Below, piece after piece: positions 40,505-52,065 of a DNA stretch of 64,000 nucleotides. The notes below the pieces were generated by a model that was not told the origin of the DNA, made no database searches, and saw only the letters and a program-made list of their open reading frames with translations. The position numbers and the translations under genes were made by a program. Numbering within the stretch: position 1 is the first letter of the stretch; each line of letters opens with the position of its first letter. Source of the stretch: Rhodopseudomonas sp. BR0M22 (GTDB taxonomy: Bacteria > Pseudomonadota > Alphaproteobacteria > Rhizobiales > Xanthobacteraceae); contig NZ_QUMK01000015.1 in NCBI RefSeq assembly GCF_010907035.1, positions 18,268 to 82,267 of the forward strand. The letters are read 5' to 3'.

Positions 40505-42184
40505 GTGTTTTCATTCACCAGGTCTGGCCACGATCGTGCAGAAGCCATGCTCGCGGCGCTCAATCGCTCCCAGGCCGTGATCGAGTTCGATCTCGATGGC
40601 AATGTGATCGACGCTAACGACAACTTCCTCACCGCGCTGGGATACTCGCTGGCCGAGATCAAGGGGAAGCACCACCGGATGTTCGTCGATCCGGCCGAAC
40701 AGGACGGCGCTGCGTATCGCGATTTCTGGACGGCCCTGCGCGCCGGGAACTTCCAGGCCGGCGAATTCCTCCGGATCGGAAAAGGCGGCCGCGACGTCTG
40801 GATCCAGGCGTCCTACAATCCGATCCTCGATCATCGCGGCAAGCCGACTGGCGTCGTGAAATTCGCCGCAGACGTGACCACCGCCAAGACGGTCTCACTC
40901 GAACACGCCGGCAAGCTCTCGGCGATCGACCGCTCCCAGGCGGTGATCGAATTTGCGATGGACGGAACGATCCTCACGGCGAACGACAACTTCCTCGCCG
41001 CGATGGGTTACGCGCTGGGCGAGATCAAGGGCAAGCATCACGGCATGTTCGTCGAGCCGTCGGTGCGCGACAGCAGCGATTATCGTGAGTTCTGGGCGCG
41101 GCTCAATCGCGGGGAGTACTTTCCGGGCGAGTTCAAGCGAATCGGCAAGGGCGGCAAGGAGGTTTGGATCCTCGCCTCCTACAATCCGATCCTCGACCAT
41201 CGCGGCAAGCCGTTCAAAGTGGTGAAGTACGCGACCGATGTCACCGCACAGAAGCTGACGAACGCCGACTTCTCCGGCCAGATCGATGCGATCCGCAAGT
41301 CGCAGGCCGTGATCGAATTCGGCATCGACGGCACCGTGCTCGACGCCAACGACAATTTCCTGCATGCGCTCGGATATACGCTGGCCGAAATCAAGGGACG
41401 GCATCACAGCGTGTTCGTGTCGTCCGACGAACGCGAGGGAGCCGCTTATCGGGAGTTCTGGTCGGCGCTGCGCCGGGGCGAGTACCAGGCCGGCGAGTAC
41501 AAACGGATCGGCAAGGGCGGCAAGGAGGTCTGGATCCAAGCCTCCTACAACCCGATCCTCGACCTCAACGGGCGGCCGTTCAAGGTGGTGAAGTACGCCA
41601 CCGACACCACCCGCCAGGTCCTCACCCGCATGGGCAACGAGCGCGTCCGCGGCATGATGGAGTCGGTCGCGGCGGGAGCCGAAGAGCTGAACGCATCGGT
41701 GCGGGAAATTTCCGAAGCGATGGTCAAGTCGCGGCAGACCGCACTGAACGCCGTCGGCGAAGTCGATGCCGCCGACGCTCAAGCCAATCAGCTCAACGAC
41801 GCCGCGCAGGCGATGAGCGGCATCGTCGAACTGATCAATCACATCACCGGCCAGATCAATCTGCTGGCGCTCAACGCCACCATCGAATCGGCGCGCGCCG
41901 GCGAAGCCGGCCGCGGCTTTGCGGTGGTTGCGGCCGAGGTGAAGAACCTCGCCACGCAGGCCAGACAGGCGACCGACCGGATCGGCGGCGAGATCGGCAA
42001 TCTGACCAGCATCTCCGGCGACGTGGTCGGCGCGCTCGGCAAGATCAAGAATGCGATCCAGAGCGTCAACGAATACGTCAGTTCGACTGCGACAGCTGTC
42101 GAGGAGCAGAGCACGGTCACCAGCGAGATGTCGTCCAGCATGCAGCGCGCCGCGGCCGAAGCGGCCGTGATCGCGGCGGGGTGA
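40505..42184 (+). CDS. Soluble chemoreceptor with three PAS domains, paralogue
   Basis: A 559-residue protein, colinear with its neighbour at 38560 over the full length: PAS repeats at about residues 22, 144 and 266 (each starting (R/K)SQAVIEF), then a signalling domain with [42 protein letters not shown]. No membrane segment. The start is a GTG (VFSFTRSG, matching MFSFSRNA of the paralogue) with AAGGAAGG 9 bases upstream. The 277-base gap before it shows no gene and no strong terminator, so both receptors could be transcribed together. Clearly a tandem duplication with divergence of the sensing repeats. Confidence 0.9.
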   Translation: MFSFTRSGHDRAEAMLAALNRSQAVIEFDLDGNVIDANDNFLTALGYSLAEIKGKHHRMFVDPAEQDGAAYRDFWTALRAGNFQAGEFLRIGKGGRDVWIQASYNPILDHRGKPTGVVKFAADVTTAKTVSLEHAGKLSAIDRSQAVIEFAMDGTILTANDNFLAAMGYALGEIKGKHHGMFVEPSVRDSSDYREFWARLNRGEYFPGEFKRIGKGGKEVWILASYNPILDHRGKPFKVVKYATDVTAQKLTNADFSGQIDAIRKSQAVIEFGIDGTVLDANDNFLHALGYTLAEIKGRHHSVFVSSDEREGAAYREFWSALRRGEYQAGEYKRIGKGGKEVWIQASYNPILDLNGRPFKVVKYATDTTRQVLTRMGNERVRGMMESVAAGAEELNASVREISEAMVKSRQTALNAVGEVDAADAQANQLNDAAQAMSGIVELINHITGQINLLALNATIESARAGEAGRGFAVVAAEVKNLATQARQATDRIGGEIGNLTSISGDVVGALGKIKNAIQSVNEYVSSTATAVEEQSTVTSEMSSSMQRAAAEAAVIAAG

Positions 42185-42193
42185 AAGCGCCGG

Positions 42194-43135
42194 TCAGGCC
42201 ACCTCTGCGGACGTCGTGGGGGCCGTCCCCCCGACGCCCAGTTTCACCACCTCGCCGAACGCCGCGAAATCACCGCGGCGCGGAGACGTCTTGCGAAACA
42301 CGAGGCCGACGCTGCGGCCCGGCTGTGGCCGGCGCAGCCGCAGGAACTTGACCCGCGAATCGCGACACTCGACCTCCGCGGCGATTTGCGGGATCAGCGT
42401 GATGCCGTAGCCCCCCGCGACCATCTGGATCACCGTGGTGAGGCTGGAGGCGCCGAAGCTGGCGGTGCCCGCTCCGCCGATCTGGATGCCGCGATTGCGC
42501 GCGGTGGCGCAGAACGCCAGCGCCTGATCGCGCAGGCAGTGACCGTCCTCCAGCAGGATCAGCCGGGACTGGTCGATTTGCTCGACGCCGATCGGCGCCT
42601 GTTCGGAGCGCGGATCGTCGGCCGGCACCGCGAGCAGGAACGGATCGTCGAACAGCGGGATCGCGTCGAGATCGGAATGACCGGCCGGCAGCGCCAGCAG
42701 CGCCGCATCCAGGACGCCGCTGACCACGTCGGCGACGAGCTGCCGGGTCTGGCTTTCGCGCAGCTCCAGCCGCAGCTCGGGAAAGCGCTGCTGCAACAGC
42801 GGCAACACCTTCGGCAGCAGATAAGGCGCCAGCGACGGAATCACCCCGAGGCTGAGTCGGCCGGTGAGCGGATTGACTCGGTGGCGGGCGAAATCGACAA
42901 GGTCGCGGGTCGCCGCCAGCACCTCTTCGGCACGGCGGGCGATCTCGCGGCCGATGTCGGTGAGGAACACCTCGCCCGGGCGGCGTTCCACGACTTTCAC
43001 TCCGAGCGTGCGCTCCAGCTCGGCGATCTGCATCGACAACGCCGGCTGGGTGACCGAGCAGGCGTCGGCGGCACGGCCGAAATGGCCGTGCCGGGCCAAG
43101 GCCGACAGATAGCGAAGCTGGCGCAGCGAGATCAT
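42194..43135 (-). CDS. oxyR: Hydrogen peroxide-responsive regulator OxyR (LysR family)
   Basis: A 313-residue LysR-type activator. The N-terminal winged helix (SLRQLRYLSALARHGHFGRAADACSVTQPALSMQIAELERTLG) is followed by the effector domain with Cys200 and Cys209 in EDGHCLRDQALAFC, equivalent to the redox pair Cys199/Cys208 of E. coli OxyR. It is divergent from katG, its expected target. ATG 43135 lies inside a perfect 12-bp-armed palindrome, and no ribosome-binding site precedes it. Its 3' end lies 9 bases from that of the second chemoreceptor gene. Confidence 0.93.
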   Translation of the reverse strand: MISLRQLRYLSALARHGHFGRAADACSVTQPALSMQIAELERTLGVKVVERRPGEVFLTDIGREIARRAEEVLAATRDLVDFARHRVNPLTGRLSLGVIPSLAPYLLPKVLPLLQQRFPELRLELRESQTRQLVADVVSGVLDAALLALPAGHSDLDAIPLFDDPFLLAVPADDPRSEQAPIGVEQIDQSRLILLEDGHCLRDQALAFCATARNRGIQIGGAGTASFGASSLTTVIQMVAGGYGITLIPQIAAEVECRDSRVKFLRLRRPQPGRSVGLVFRKTSPRRGDFAAFGEVVKLGVGGTAPTTSAEVA

Positions 43136-43161
43136 GGCGATCAGTTTATCTGATCGCCATG
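43133..43161. promoter_or_regulatory. Perfect palindrome over the oxyR start codon (candidate OxyR operator)
   Basis: Arms CATGGCGATCAG (43133-43144) and CTGATCGCCATG (43150-43161) around TTTAT. It includes an ATCAG-N5-CTGAT core compatible with the T-N11-A rule of LysR-type sites. A related pair of CTGATC half-sites follows at 43182-43199 toward katG. The region between oxyR and katG is 272 bases. Confidence 0.65.
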
Positions 43162-43242
43162 CAAAATCAATTCGACTGGACCTGATCGTAGAACTGATCC
43201 AAAGTCCCCAAGCCGAGCCTGGAACACAACTTCTGGGAGTGA

Positions 43243-45618
<2,376 letters not shown>

Positions 45619-45644
45619 TCGCCGACACCGATGAGTTGAGACGA

Positions 45645-45679
45645 CCACAGGGCGGCCCTCGGGTCGCCCTGTGGCGTTT
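45645..45679 (+). terminator. Terminator of katG
   Basis: CCACAGGGCG (45645-45654) pairs with CGCCCTGTGG (45665-45674), with an inner GC extension, followed by CGTTT, 26 bases after the stop. Confidence 0.8.
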
Positions 45680-45843
45680 CTAAAACGGGCCAAACAGCAA
45701 CGCTTGATCGACGCGATCCGGAGCCTGTTTGTCCACCTCGCGAAATGCGCGCGCCGCGCCGGTTCCATTTCTCTGCGCTGCGTTGACGATGCTTAGTCGG
45801 TTTGCTTTCCTTTGCGCTCCTTCAACAACGCAAGGACATCTCG

Positions 45844-46362
45844 ATGCTGCTTCGCCGACCTGTGATCATCGCCGCGATGCTGGCCTTTGCCGGCCTCGCT
45901 CATGCCGACGACGATGAACTTACGATTCAGGGCATCGGAATCAGCCGCGATGTCGATTGTCAGGGCAAGAATGTCGGCGTGTACGGCGCGGAAAACGAGA
46001 TCGCACTGACCGGCCAATGCGGCACCATCACGGTGCATGGCAGCAAACACAAGGTCAGCTTCGAGCAGGGACGGACGCTGTCGGTGTCGGGCTCGGACAA
46101 CGTGGTCGACGGCGGACGTGCCAAAGACGTCGTGGTCAGCGTGGCGAAGAATACCGTGACGACGACGCTGGAAGCGGGCGAGGAGCCGGGCAAGCTGAAA
46201 GTCACCGGCGCCAATAACAAGATCACGCTGGTGCTGTCCGGCCCGTCGCGGCTGGACGTCGGCGGCGTCGAGCAGCTCGTCGAGTGGTCGACGGCGGACG
46301 GCGCACCGAATCCCGAAGTCCGCTCGTCGGGCGCGCTGAATTCGATCAAGCGCAAGAAGTAA
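45844..46362 (+). CDS. Secreted DUF3060-type protein
   Basis: A 172-residue exported protein. The signal peptide MLLRRPVIIAAMLAFAGLAHA is cut before DDDEL, and the rest has a regular beta pattern (IQGIGISRDVDCQGKNVGVYGAENEIALTGQCGTITVHGSKHKVSF...) typical of DUF3060 repeats, which probably form a small beta-helix. Two cysteines 22 residues apart could pair in the periplasm. Function is unknown. AAGGA lies 6 bases ahead of the ATG. An ATG at 45802 would give an N-terminus that hides the signal peptide. Confidence 0.75.
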   Translation: MLLRRPVIIAAMLAFAGLAHADDDELTIQGIGISRDVDCQGKNVGVYGAENEIALTGQCGTITVHGSKHKVSFEQGRTLSVSGSDNVVDGGRAKDVVVSVAKNTVTTTLEAGEEPGKLKVTGANNKITLVLSGPSRLDVGGVEQLVEWSTADGAPNPEVRSSGALNSIKRKK

Positions 46363-46449
46363 GCGGCGCCTGCGGGCTGCATCCCCGCCTTCGCGAGGAT
46401 GGCGGATGCTGCGGCGCGCGTCGCCCTCACCCCACCCCTCTCCCGCAAG

Positions 46450-47591
46450 CGAGACCTCTGCGAAACTGGCCGAGTTTGTTATTTTTGGTCGGTGAGGAGG
46501 CGATATCGGGATGCGATGCGAGCGACGAGCGACGGCTGAACCGCCGTGGCCGGTGATTGATCAGCGGATGGCGGCTGCGGTTCGCAGGTTGTAGGCGATC
46601 GAGATCAGATCGAGGTGGAAGGTGTTGGCGGTGATGCCGGCGTAGCGCATGCGGGTGAGGCCGTAGCGGCCTTTGAGTTGCGAGAAGGTCCGTTCGATCG
46701 CCTGCCTCACGCGCCCGATCAGCTTGTTGCGTACGGCCTGCCATCGCGGCAGCGTCTTCTGGTGTTTGTTGCGACGATGCTGGATGCGATCCTTGATGCC
46801 GCGGGCTTTGAGAGCTTGGCGCCGAGCCCGTTTCTCGTAAGCCTTGTCGGCATAGACCGCCTTCTCGTCGCCGAGGACGAGATCGTCGGCGACTTCGCTC
46901 TCGTAGGTCTTCGCGCCGGTCAGGCGACGAGCCCGGATCAGGCCAGATCCCTGATCGATCGCAACGTGCGCCTTGTAGCCGAAGAACAGCTGGCGCTTGG
47001 GGCCCTGCCTTGTCCAGTTGGCTTCCGGATCGTGTGACGAGCGGCTCTCGACCTCGCGCGGGGTCGATCCCGAGGCAGGCGTCCGCCCTGAACTCTGCAC
47101 CAGAGTGGCGTCGATCAAGGTCCCTGTCTTCAAGACATATCCGGCCGCTTCGAGCTGCCGGAGAACCTCATGGAACAGCGCCCCTCCCAGTCCCGCTTGC
47201 TGCAAGGCGTTGCGAAACCGGCACAGCGTCGTCTCGTCGGGCGTCTGCGCATCGAGCGCGAACCCGCAAAAGCGTCGAAACGAGACCCTATCGAGCAGCG
47301 CCTCTTCCAGGCCGGGATCGGATAGTCCGTACCATTGCTGCAGCAGCAACGCCTTGAACATGGCGAGCGGCTCATACGGCGGGCGGCCGGTCTCGCCCGG
47401 CCGCACCTTGCGGATCAACCCAGCAACGCGCTCCCAATCGATCAGGCCGGAAATGCGCTCCAGCCGCTCATTGCGCCCAAACCCCGCCGGCAGCAAAGCC
47501 TCGATGAAACTGTCCTGCGCCATCCGATTCACCTCCGCATACCGAAGTGAATCACATCTGGAGCAAACAGTCAGGTTTTGCAGAGGTCTCG
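46450..47591 (-). mobile_element. IS5-family insertion sequence, apparently complete
   Basis: A 1142-base element with terminal inverted repeats whose outer 12 bases, CGAGACCTCTGC, are identical and whose next bases mostly agree. CAAG stands on both sides (46446-46449 and 47592-47595) as a 4-base target duplication, in line with the YWAR-like targets of IS5 relatives. Edges could shift by 1-2 bases because target and ends share bases. It carries one intact transposase gene and has inserted into the loop of a CCCGCAAGCGGG hairpin. Confidence 0.85.
46561..47523 (-). CDS. IS5-family transposase
   Basis: A 320-residue DDE transposase. An N-terminal DUF772-like domain (RPPYEPLAMFKALLLQQWYGLSDPGLEEALLDRVSFRRFCG) precedes the catalytic core: Asp in GTLIDATLVQ, Asp in AVYADKAYE, and Glu in RQAIERTFSQLKGRYGLTRMRY. 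The frame is open and full length, so the element may still be active. ATG 47523 (MAQDSFIEALLPAGFG) is the usual start; the extension upstream runs into the inverted repeat. Confidence 0.93.
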   Translation of the reverse strand: MAQDSFIEALLPAGFGRNERLERISGLIDWERVAGLIRKVRPGETGRPPYEPLAMFKALLLQQWYGLSDPGLEEALLDRVSFRRFCGFALDAQTPDETTLCRFRNALQQAGLGGALFHEVLRQLEAAGYVLKTGTLIDATLVQSSGRTPASGSTPREVESRSSHDPEANWTRQGPKRQLFFGYKAHVAIDQGSGLIRARRLTGAKTYESEVADDLVLGDEKAVYADKAYEKRARRQALKARGIKDRIQHRRNKHQKTLPRWQAVRNKLIGRVRQAIERTFSQLKGRYGLTRMRYAGITANTFHLDLISIAYNLRTAAAIR

Positions 47592-47859
47592 CAAGCGGGA
47601 GAGGGAGCGCGCCATGCTGGTGGAGACGCATCGAACTCAACGTTATCATCAATCATTTGATGAGCTAACGAGTCCAGGCGAGACCTCGCCCCGGCCGCAG
47701 CCGGACTCCCTCTCCCGCTTGCGGGAGAGGGGTGGGGTGAGGACGCCCCAGGCACGGCAGTAGCGTTCGCCGCAACTCATCACGCTGGACCAAGCGCAAA
47801 GCGCCTTTCGCCCAGACTGCCTACTGATAGGAGGTGACGGACGAGAGCCCGGCTATCCG

Positions 47860-48669
47860 CTACGCCTGGTCGGTATCCGCCTTCAGCGCGCTCGGCTTCG
47901 GCATCAACACGATGTTGTAGCCGGAATCGACGTAGTGGGTTTCGCCGGTCACGCCGCCGGACAGATCCGACAGCAGATACAGCGCCGAGCCGCCGAGTTC
48001 TTCCAGCGTGACGCCGCGGCCGAGCGGCGAGTGCTTTTCCATGAAGCCGAACATCGCGCGCGAATCGCCGATGCCGGCGCCGGCCAGCGTCCGCACCGGG
48101 CCGGCCGAGACCGCGTTGACGCGGATGCCCTTGGGGCCGAGATCGCAGGCGAGATAGCGCACACTGGCTTCCAACGCAGCCTTGGCGAGGCCCATCACAT
48201 TGTAGTTCGGCATCGCCCGCTCGGACGCGCCGAGGGTCAGCGTGATCATCGCGCCGCCATCCGGCATCAGCGCCGCGGCGCGCTTGGCGACCTCGGTGAA
48301 CGAGAAGCAGGAGATCACCATGGTGCGCGAGAAGTTGGCACGGCTGGTGTCGATGTACTCGCCGCGCAGCTCGTTCTTGTCCGAGAAGCCGATCGCGTGG
48401 ATCACGAAGTCGAGCTTGCCCCACTTCTCCTTCAGCGTCTCGAACACCGCATCGACGCTGGCGATATCCTCGACATCGCAGGGCAGCACCAGATCGGAGC
48501 TCAGCGACTGCGCCAGCGGCTTGACCCGGCGCGCCAGCGCGTCACCCTGATAGGTGAAGGCGAGCTCGGCGCCGTGCGCGTGCAGCGTCTTGGCCATCCC
48601 CCAGGCGATCGAATGGTCGTTAGCGACGCCCATGATCAGCCCGCGCTTGCCCTGCATCAGTTGTTGCAT
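47860..48669 (-). CDS. fabI: Enoyl-[acyl-carrier-protein] reductase (NADH)
   Basis: A 269-residue short-chain-dehydrogenase-type enzyme that catalyses the last step of each fatty acid elongation cycle. The cofactor motif GLIMGVANDHSIAWG and catalytic Tyr156 and Lys163 (Y-x6-K spacing of FabI, against Y-x3-K in ordinary SDRs) are visible. It is third in the fabA-fabB-fabI order, separated from fabB by 176 bases that hold a dispersed repeat, so it may also have its own promoter. Confidence 0.94.
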   Translation of the reverse strand: MQQLMQGKRGLIMGVANDHSIAWGMAKTLHAHGAELAFTYQGDALARRVKPLAQSLSSDLVLPCDVEDIASVDAVFETLKEKWGKLDFVIHAIGFSDKNELRGEYIDTSRANFSRTMVISCFSFTEVAKRAAALMPDGGAMITLTLGASERAMPNYNVMGLAKAALEASVRYLACDLGPKGIRVNAVSAGPVRTLAGAGIGDSRAMFGFMEKHSPLGRGVTLEELGGSALYLLSDLSGGVTGETHYVDSGYNIVLMPKPSALKADTDQA

Positions 48670-48694
48670 TGTCGTCGCTTCCTCGCTGCTCGGA

Positions 48695-48795
48695 CCTCAT
48701 CCTGAGGAGCACGCATCGCGCGCGTCTCGAACGATGAAGTGGTCAACAACTCATGGTTCGAGACGGCGCCAAGAGGCGCCTCCTCACCATGAGGA
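48695..48795. repeat. Dispersed repeat, CCTCATGGTGAGGAG family, second copy
   Basis: Starts CCTCATCCTGAGGAG and ends GGCGCCTCCTCACCATGAGGA, with inner GTCTCGAAC and GGTTCGAGAC that pair. It is the inverse-oriented relative of the copy at 26337-26442. It lies between fabB and fabI. Confidence 0.75.
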
Positions 48796-48845
48796 TCGTA
48801 GCATGTGGATGTGTCGTCTCGCCGGGGCCGGCGAGAGCCTCGACA

Positions 48846-50072
48846 TCACGCCTCCAGCCGCTTGAACACCAATGTCGCGTTGGTGCCGCCGAAGCCGAAG
48901 GAATTCGACAGCACCGCGCCGAGCTTGGCGTTGTCGATGCGCTTGCGGACGATCGGCATGTCGGCGAAGGCCGGGTCGAGCTCGGTGATGTGGGCGCTCT
49001 CGCAGATGAAGCCGTTCTGCATCATCAGCAGCGAGTAGATCGCCTCCTGCACGCCGGTGGCGCCGAGCGAGTGGCCGGTCAGCGCCTTGGTGGCCGAGAT
49101 CGGCGGGCACTTGTCCTCGTTGCCGAACACGTTGCGGATCGCCGCGATTTCCGGCGGGTCGCCGGCCGGCGTCGAGGTCGCATGCGGATTGATGTAGTCG
49201 ATCTTGATGCCGCCGGTGGTCGCCAGCGCCATCTTCATGCAGCGCTCGGCGCCCTCGCCCGACGGCGCCACCATGTCGTAGCCGTCGCTGGTCGCGCCAT
49301 AGCCGATGATTTCGCCATAGATCTTGGCGCCGCGCGCCTTGGCGTGTTCGAGCTCTTCCAGCACCAAGACGCCGGCGCCGCCGGCGATCACGAAGCCGTC
49401 GCGCGACACGTCATAGGGGCGCGAGGCAGTGGCCGGCGTGTCGTTGTACTTCGACGACATCGCGCCCATGGCGTCGAACAGCACCGACAGCGACCAGTCG
49501 AGTTCTTCGCAGCCGCCGGCGAACATCACGTCCTGCTTGCCCCACTGGATCAGCTCGTAGGCGTTGCCGATGCAGTGGTTGGAGGTCGCGCAGGCCGACG
49601 AGATCGAGTAGTTGACGCCCTTGATCTTGAACCAGGTCGCGAGCGTCGCCGAGGCGGTCGAACTCATCGCCTTCGGCACCGCGAACGGACCGACGCGCTT
49701 CGGTCCCTTGGTACGAGTGATGTCGGCGGCTTCGACGATGGTGCGGGCCGACGGGCCGCCGGAGCCCATCACGATGCCGGTGCGCTCGTTCGAGATATCG
49801 GACTCTTCCAGCCCGGAATCGGCGAGCGCCTGCTCCATCGCAACGTGGTTCCACGCCGCGCCTTCGCCGAGGAAGCGCATCGCCCGCCGATCGACGACGT
49901 CGGCCGGGTTCAGCGTCGGCGCACCCTGCACCTGCGAGCGGAATCCCAGCTCGGCATGCTTTTCGGCGCGGGAAATGCCCGACTTCGCGTCGTGCAGGCT
50001 CGCCAGGACTTCCTGGGTGTTGTTTCCAATCGACGAGACGATACCCATCCCGGTGACAACAACACGTCTCAT
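48846..50072 (-). CDS. fabB: 3-oxoacyl-[acyl-carrier-protein] synthase I
   Basis: A 408-residue condensing enzyme needed for elongation of unsaturated acyl chains. The nucleophile Cys lies in [14 protein letters not shown], and the two catalytic His in [11 protein letters not shown] and [11 protein letters not shown]. The start [16 protein letters not shown] is the classical FabB/FabF N-terminus; neighbouring fabA supports FabB over FabF. 68 bases separate it from fabA. Confidence 0.95.
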   Translation of the reverse strand: MRRVVVTGMGIVSSIGNNTQEVLASLHDAKSGISRAEKHAELGFRSQVQGAPTLNPADVVDRRAMRFLGEGAAWNHVAMEQALADSGLEESDISNERTGIVMGSGGPSARTIVEAADITRTKGPKRVGPFAVPKAMSSTASATLATWFKIKGVNYSISSACATSNHCIGNAYELIQWGKQDVMFAGGCEELDWSLSVLFDAMGAMSSKYNDTPATASRPYDVSRDGFVIAGGAGVLVLEELEHAKARGAKIYGEIIGYGATSDGYDMVAPSGEGAERCMKMALATTGGIKIDYINPHATSTPAGDPPEIAAIRNVFGNEDKCPPISATKALTGHSLGATGVQEAIYSLLMMQNGFICESAHITELDPAFADMPIVRKRIDNAKLGAVLSNSFGFGGTNATLVFKRLEA

Positions 50073-50140
50073 ATGATCGCCTCGTTCATTCCATGGTCGT
50101 CAACGGGCGACGACGCGCCCGATCGCGGTCTGCCGGACCG

Positions 50141-50668
50141 CTAACCGCCAACCGGCTGCGCCGTCTGCTTGAACAGACCGACTTTCAGGTCCTTTGCGCG
50201 GTAGATGATCTCGTCGTCGGCCGAAAGCCAGCCGTCCGCGATGCCGAGCCACAGCTTCGAGCGCATCACCCGCTTGATATCGACATTGTAGACGACTTTG
50301 CTGATGTGCGGCAGCACCTGGCCGGTGAACTTTAGTTCCCCGAGGCCGAGCGCGCGGCCAGGGCCCTCGCCACCGACCCAGCCCAGGAAGAAGCCGACCA
50401 TCTGCCACATCGCATCCAGTCCCAGGCAGCCCGGCATCACCGGGTCGTTCTTGAAGTGGCAGGCGAAGAACCAGAGGTCCGGATTGACGTCGAGCTCGGC
50501 GCGCACATGGCCCTTGCCGAACTCGCCGCCATCCTCGGTGATGGTGGTGATACGATCGAACATCAGCATCGGCGGCAGCGGAAGCTGCGCATTGCCGGGA
50601 CCGAACAGTTCGCCCCGGCCGCAGGCCAGCAAGTCTTCATATTCGTAGCTGGAGCGACGGTCCCGCAT
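50141..50668 (-). CDS. fabA: 3-hydroxydecanoyl-[acyl-carrier-protein] dehydratase/isomerase
   Basis: A 175-residue hot-dog-fold enzyme that introduces the cis double bond in unsaturated fatty acid synthesis. The active-site His is in [14 protein letters not shown] and the Asp in [14 protein letters not shown]. Length and sequence are typical. First gene of the fabA-fabB-fabI group, divergent from irr across a 260-base region. Confidence 0.95.
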   Translation of the reverse strand: MRDRRSSYEYEDLLACGRGELFGPGNAQLPLPPMLMFDRITTITEDGGEFGKGHVRAELDVNPDLWFFACHFKNDPVMPGCLGLDAMWQMVGFFLGWVGGEGPGRALGLGELKFTGQVLPHISKVVYNVDIKRVMRSKLWLGIADGWLSADDEIIYRAKDLKVGLFKQTAQPVGG

Positions 50669-50855
50669 GCGACGATGCCTTCTTCTTCATATTCGATCGA
50701 GAGGATTTGGCTGCCCACGCGGCGAAATCCGGAGATGGGCACTGGACGCGCCCGTTAGGCGCGCGGGTCTGTAACATAGGCATACTGCCCCGCCTAGCGG
50801 CACCTCCGTAACCTTACTTAAGCAAAATGACCGAATTCCGCTAGTTGCGAAGCGC

Positions 50856-50884
50856 TTGCACCAACAACGAATGCTTCCTATAAT
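50856..50884 (+). promoter_or_regulatory. Sigma-70-type promoter of irr
   Basis: TTGCAC (50856-50861), 17-base spacer, perfect TATAAT (50879-50884). The start of transcription would be near 50891, 38 bases ahead of the GTG chosen for irr. No clear iron-control-element palindrome was found nearby. Confidence 0.75.
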
Positions 50885-50928
50885 CACGTTGTACAGTGCA
50901 GGTTGTAGTGCGGCAGGGGTATGCAATC

Positions 50929-51420
50929 GTGGATATCGGCGAACACGTAGCATTTTTGCGAGAGGAACCCGCTCAGGACGCGCATTCGCACGCTGAGCCC
51001 CGCCTCAACGGCTGCCCGTGGCACGACGTCAACGAAATGCTGCAGTCGGTCGGTTTGCGGCCGACCCGGCAGCGGATGGCGCTCGGCTGGCTGCTGTTCG
51101 GCAAGGGCGACCGCCACCTCACCGCGGAAATGCTGTACGAAGAGGCCAGCCAGGCCAAGGTGCCGGTGTCGCTGGCGACCGTCTACAACACCCTGAACCA
51201 GCTCACGGAAGTCGGGCTGCTGCGTCAGGTCAGCGTCGACGGAACCAAGACCTATTTCGACACCAACGTGTCGGCGCACCAGCATTTCTATCTCGAGAAC
51301 AACCACGAGCTGATCGACATCCCCAACGCCGAAGTCGAGCTGAAGGCGACGCCGGACGTTCCCGACGGATACGAGATTGCACGGGTCGACGTGGTGGTGC
51401 GGCTGCGCAAGAGGGGCTGA
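50929..51420 (+). CDS. irr: Heme-dependent iron response regulator Irr (Fur family)
   Basis: A 163-residue transcriptional regulator that coordinates heme synthesis with iron. The heme regulatory motif GCPWHD places Cys29-Pro30 exactly as in the Bradyrhizobium protein when GTG 50929 is the start; AGGGGT lies 9 bases upstream. Earlier GTGs at 50896 and 50908 would add residues and shift Cys29. The winged helix holds RPTRQRMALGWLLF and VSLATVYNTLNQLTEVGLL. At residues 117-119 it has His-Gln-His, where the Bradyrhizobium protein has three His that bind a second heme. Divergent from fabA. Confidence 0.93.
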   Translation: MDIGEHVAFLREEPAQDAHSHAEPRLNGCPWHDVNEMLQSVGLRPTRQRMALGWLLFGKGDRHLTAEMLYEEASQAKVPVSLATVYNTLNQLTEVGLLRQVSVDGTKTYFDTNVSAHQHFYLENNHELIDIPNAEVELKATPDVPDGYEIARVDVVVRLRKRG

Positions 51421-51540
51421 GGCGCCCGTCTGGACCAATTCCAGGTGACGATTCGTCGGCGGACTGCGGCATCAGGTCGTAGGCCGCCGTTGTTTTTTCG
51501 CGGCGCGAAACCCGGGCGACAGCTCGGCCTGGCCGAGTGA

Positions 51541-52065
51541 TCAGTTCACCTGCTCGTCGGCGTAGACACCCCACAGTTGCGGCTTCTCGATCCAGCCGTC
51601 GAAGCCGCTACCCGTGATCCGGCACCACTTCATGTCGCAGCGCTTGACCTGCGCCACCACGCCGGCCTGCAATCGCGCGACCACTGCGCTGCTCGCATTG
51701 GCGCTTTCGTACAAGGTCGCCAGATCGTCCTTGTCTTTCATGATGACGACTGCGGTGCGTCGTCCCGACAGCAGCGAGTGATAGACCCAACCCTCGGCGC
51801 CTTCGGAATCGCGCACCCGGCGCCAGTTCTCGAATTCGGCAGTGACTTCGACCGGAAGGCCGGCGCGGGTATAGACCCAGGCGACATCGTTGTCCTTGGT
51901 CGGCCCGACCCGGACGTTGACGTGATCAGACTTAAGACTGACGTACCGCGGCACCGGCAGACCGCTCGCGGACAATGGCGACTCCTTGCCGGCATGCGCG
52001 AAGCTCGCAGCGCCGATCACCGCGCCTGCGAACGCCGTGGCAGCGAACAGGTATTTCATCGTCAT
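51541..52065 (-). CDS. Exported protein with bacterial SH3-like domains
   Basis: A 174-residue protein with a signal peptide (MTMKYLFAATAFAGAVIGAASFAHA) and two SH3b-like units: about 38-95 (VSLKSDHVNVRVGPTKDNDVAWVYTRAGLPVEVTAEFENWRRVRDSEGAEGWVYHSLL) and about 100-165. Such proteins usually bind peptidoglycan or act in the periplasm. ATG 52065 is preceded by AAGAGGCG, whereas GTG 52071 has no better site. It stands alone, facing irr. Confidence 0.82.
   Translation of the reverse strand: MTMKYLFAATAFAGAVIGAASFAHAGKESPLSASGLPVPRYVSLKSDHVNVRVGPTKDNDVAWVYTRAGLPVEVTAEFENWRRVRDSEGAEGWVYHSLLSGRRTAVVIMKDKDDLATLYESANASSAVVARLQAGVVAQVKRCDMKWCRITGSGFDGWIEKPQLWGVYADEQVN

Larger units (their letters stand above)
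46420..47746. repeat. CCCTCTCCCGC hairpin repeat pair, split by the IS element
   Basis: The left arm (46420-46449, CCTCACCCCACCCCTCTCCCGCAAG) continues at 47592 (CAAGCGGGAGAGGG) after the IS. The right arm (47706-47746) is its inverse: CCCTCTCCCGCTTGCGGGAGAGGGGTGGGGTGAGG. Without the insertion this would be an element of about 185 bases with two inverted CTCTCCCGC/GCGGGAGAG hairpins, a type dispersed in many proteobacterial genomes. Confidence 0.7.
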
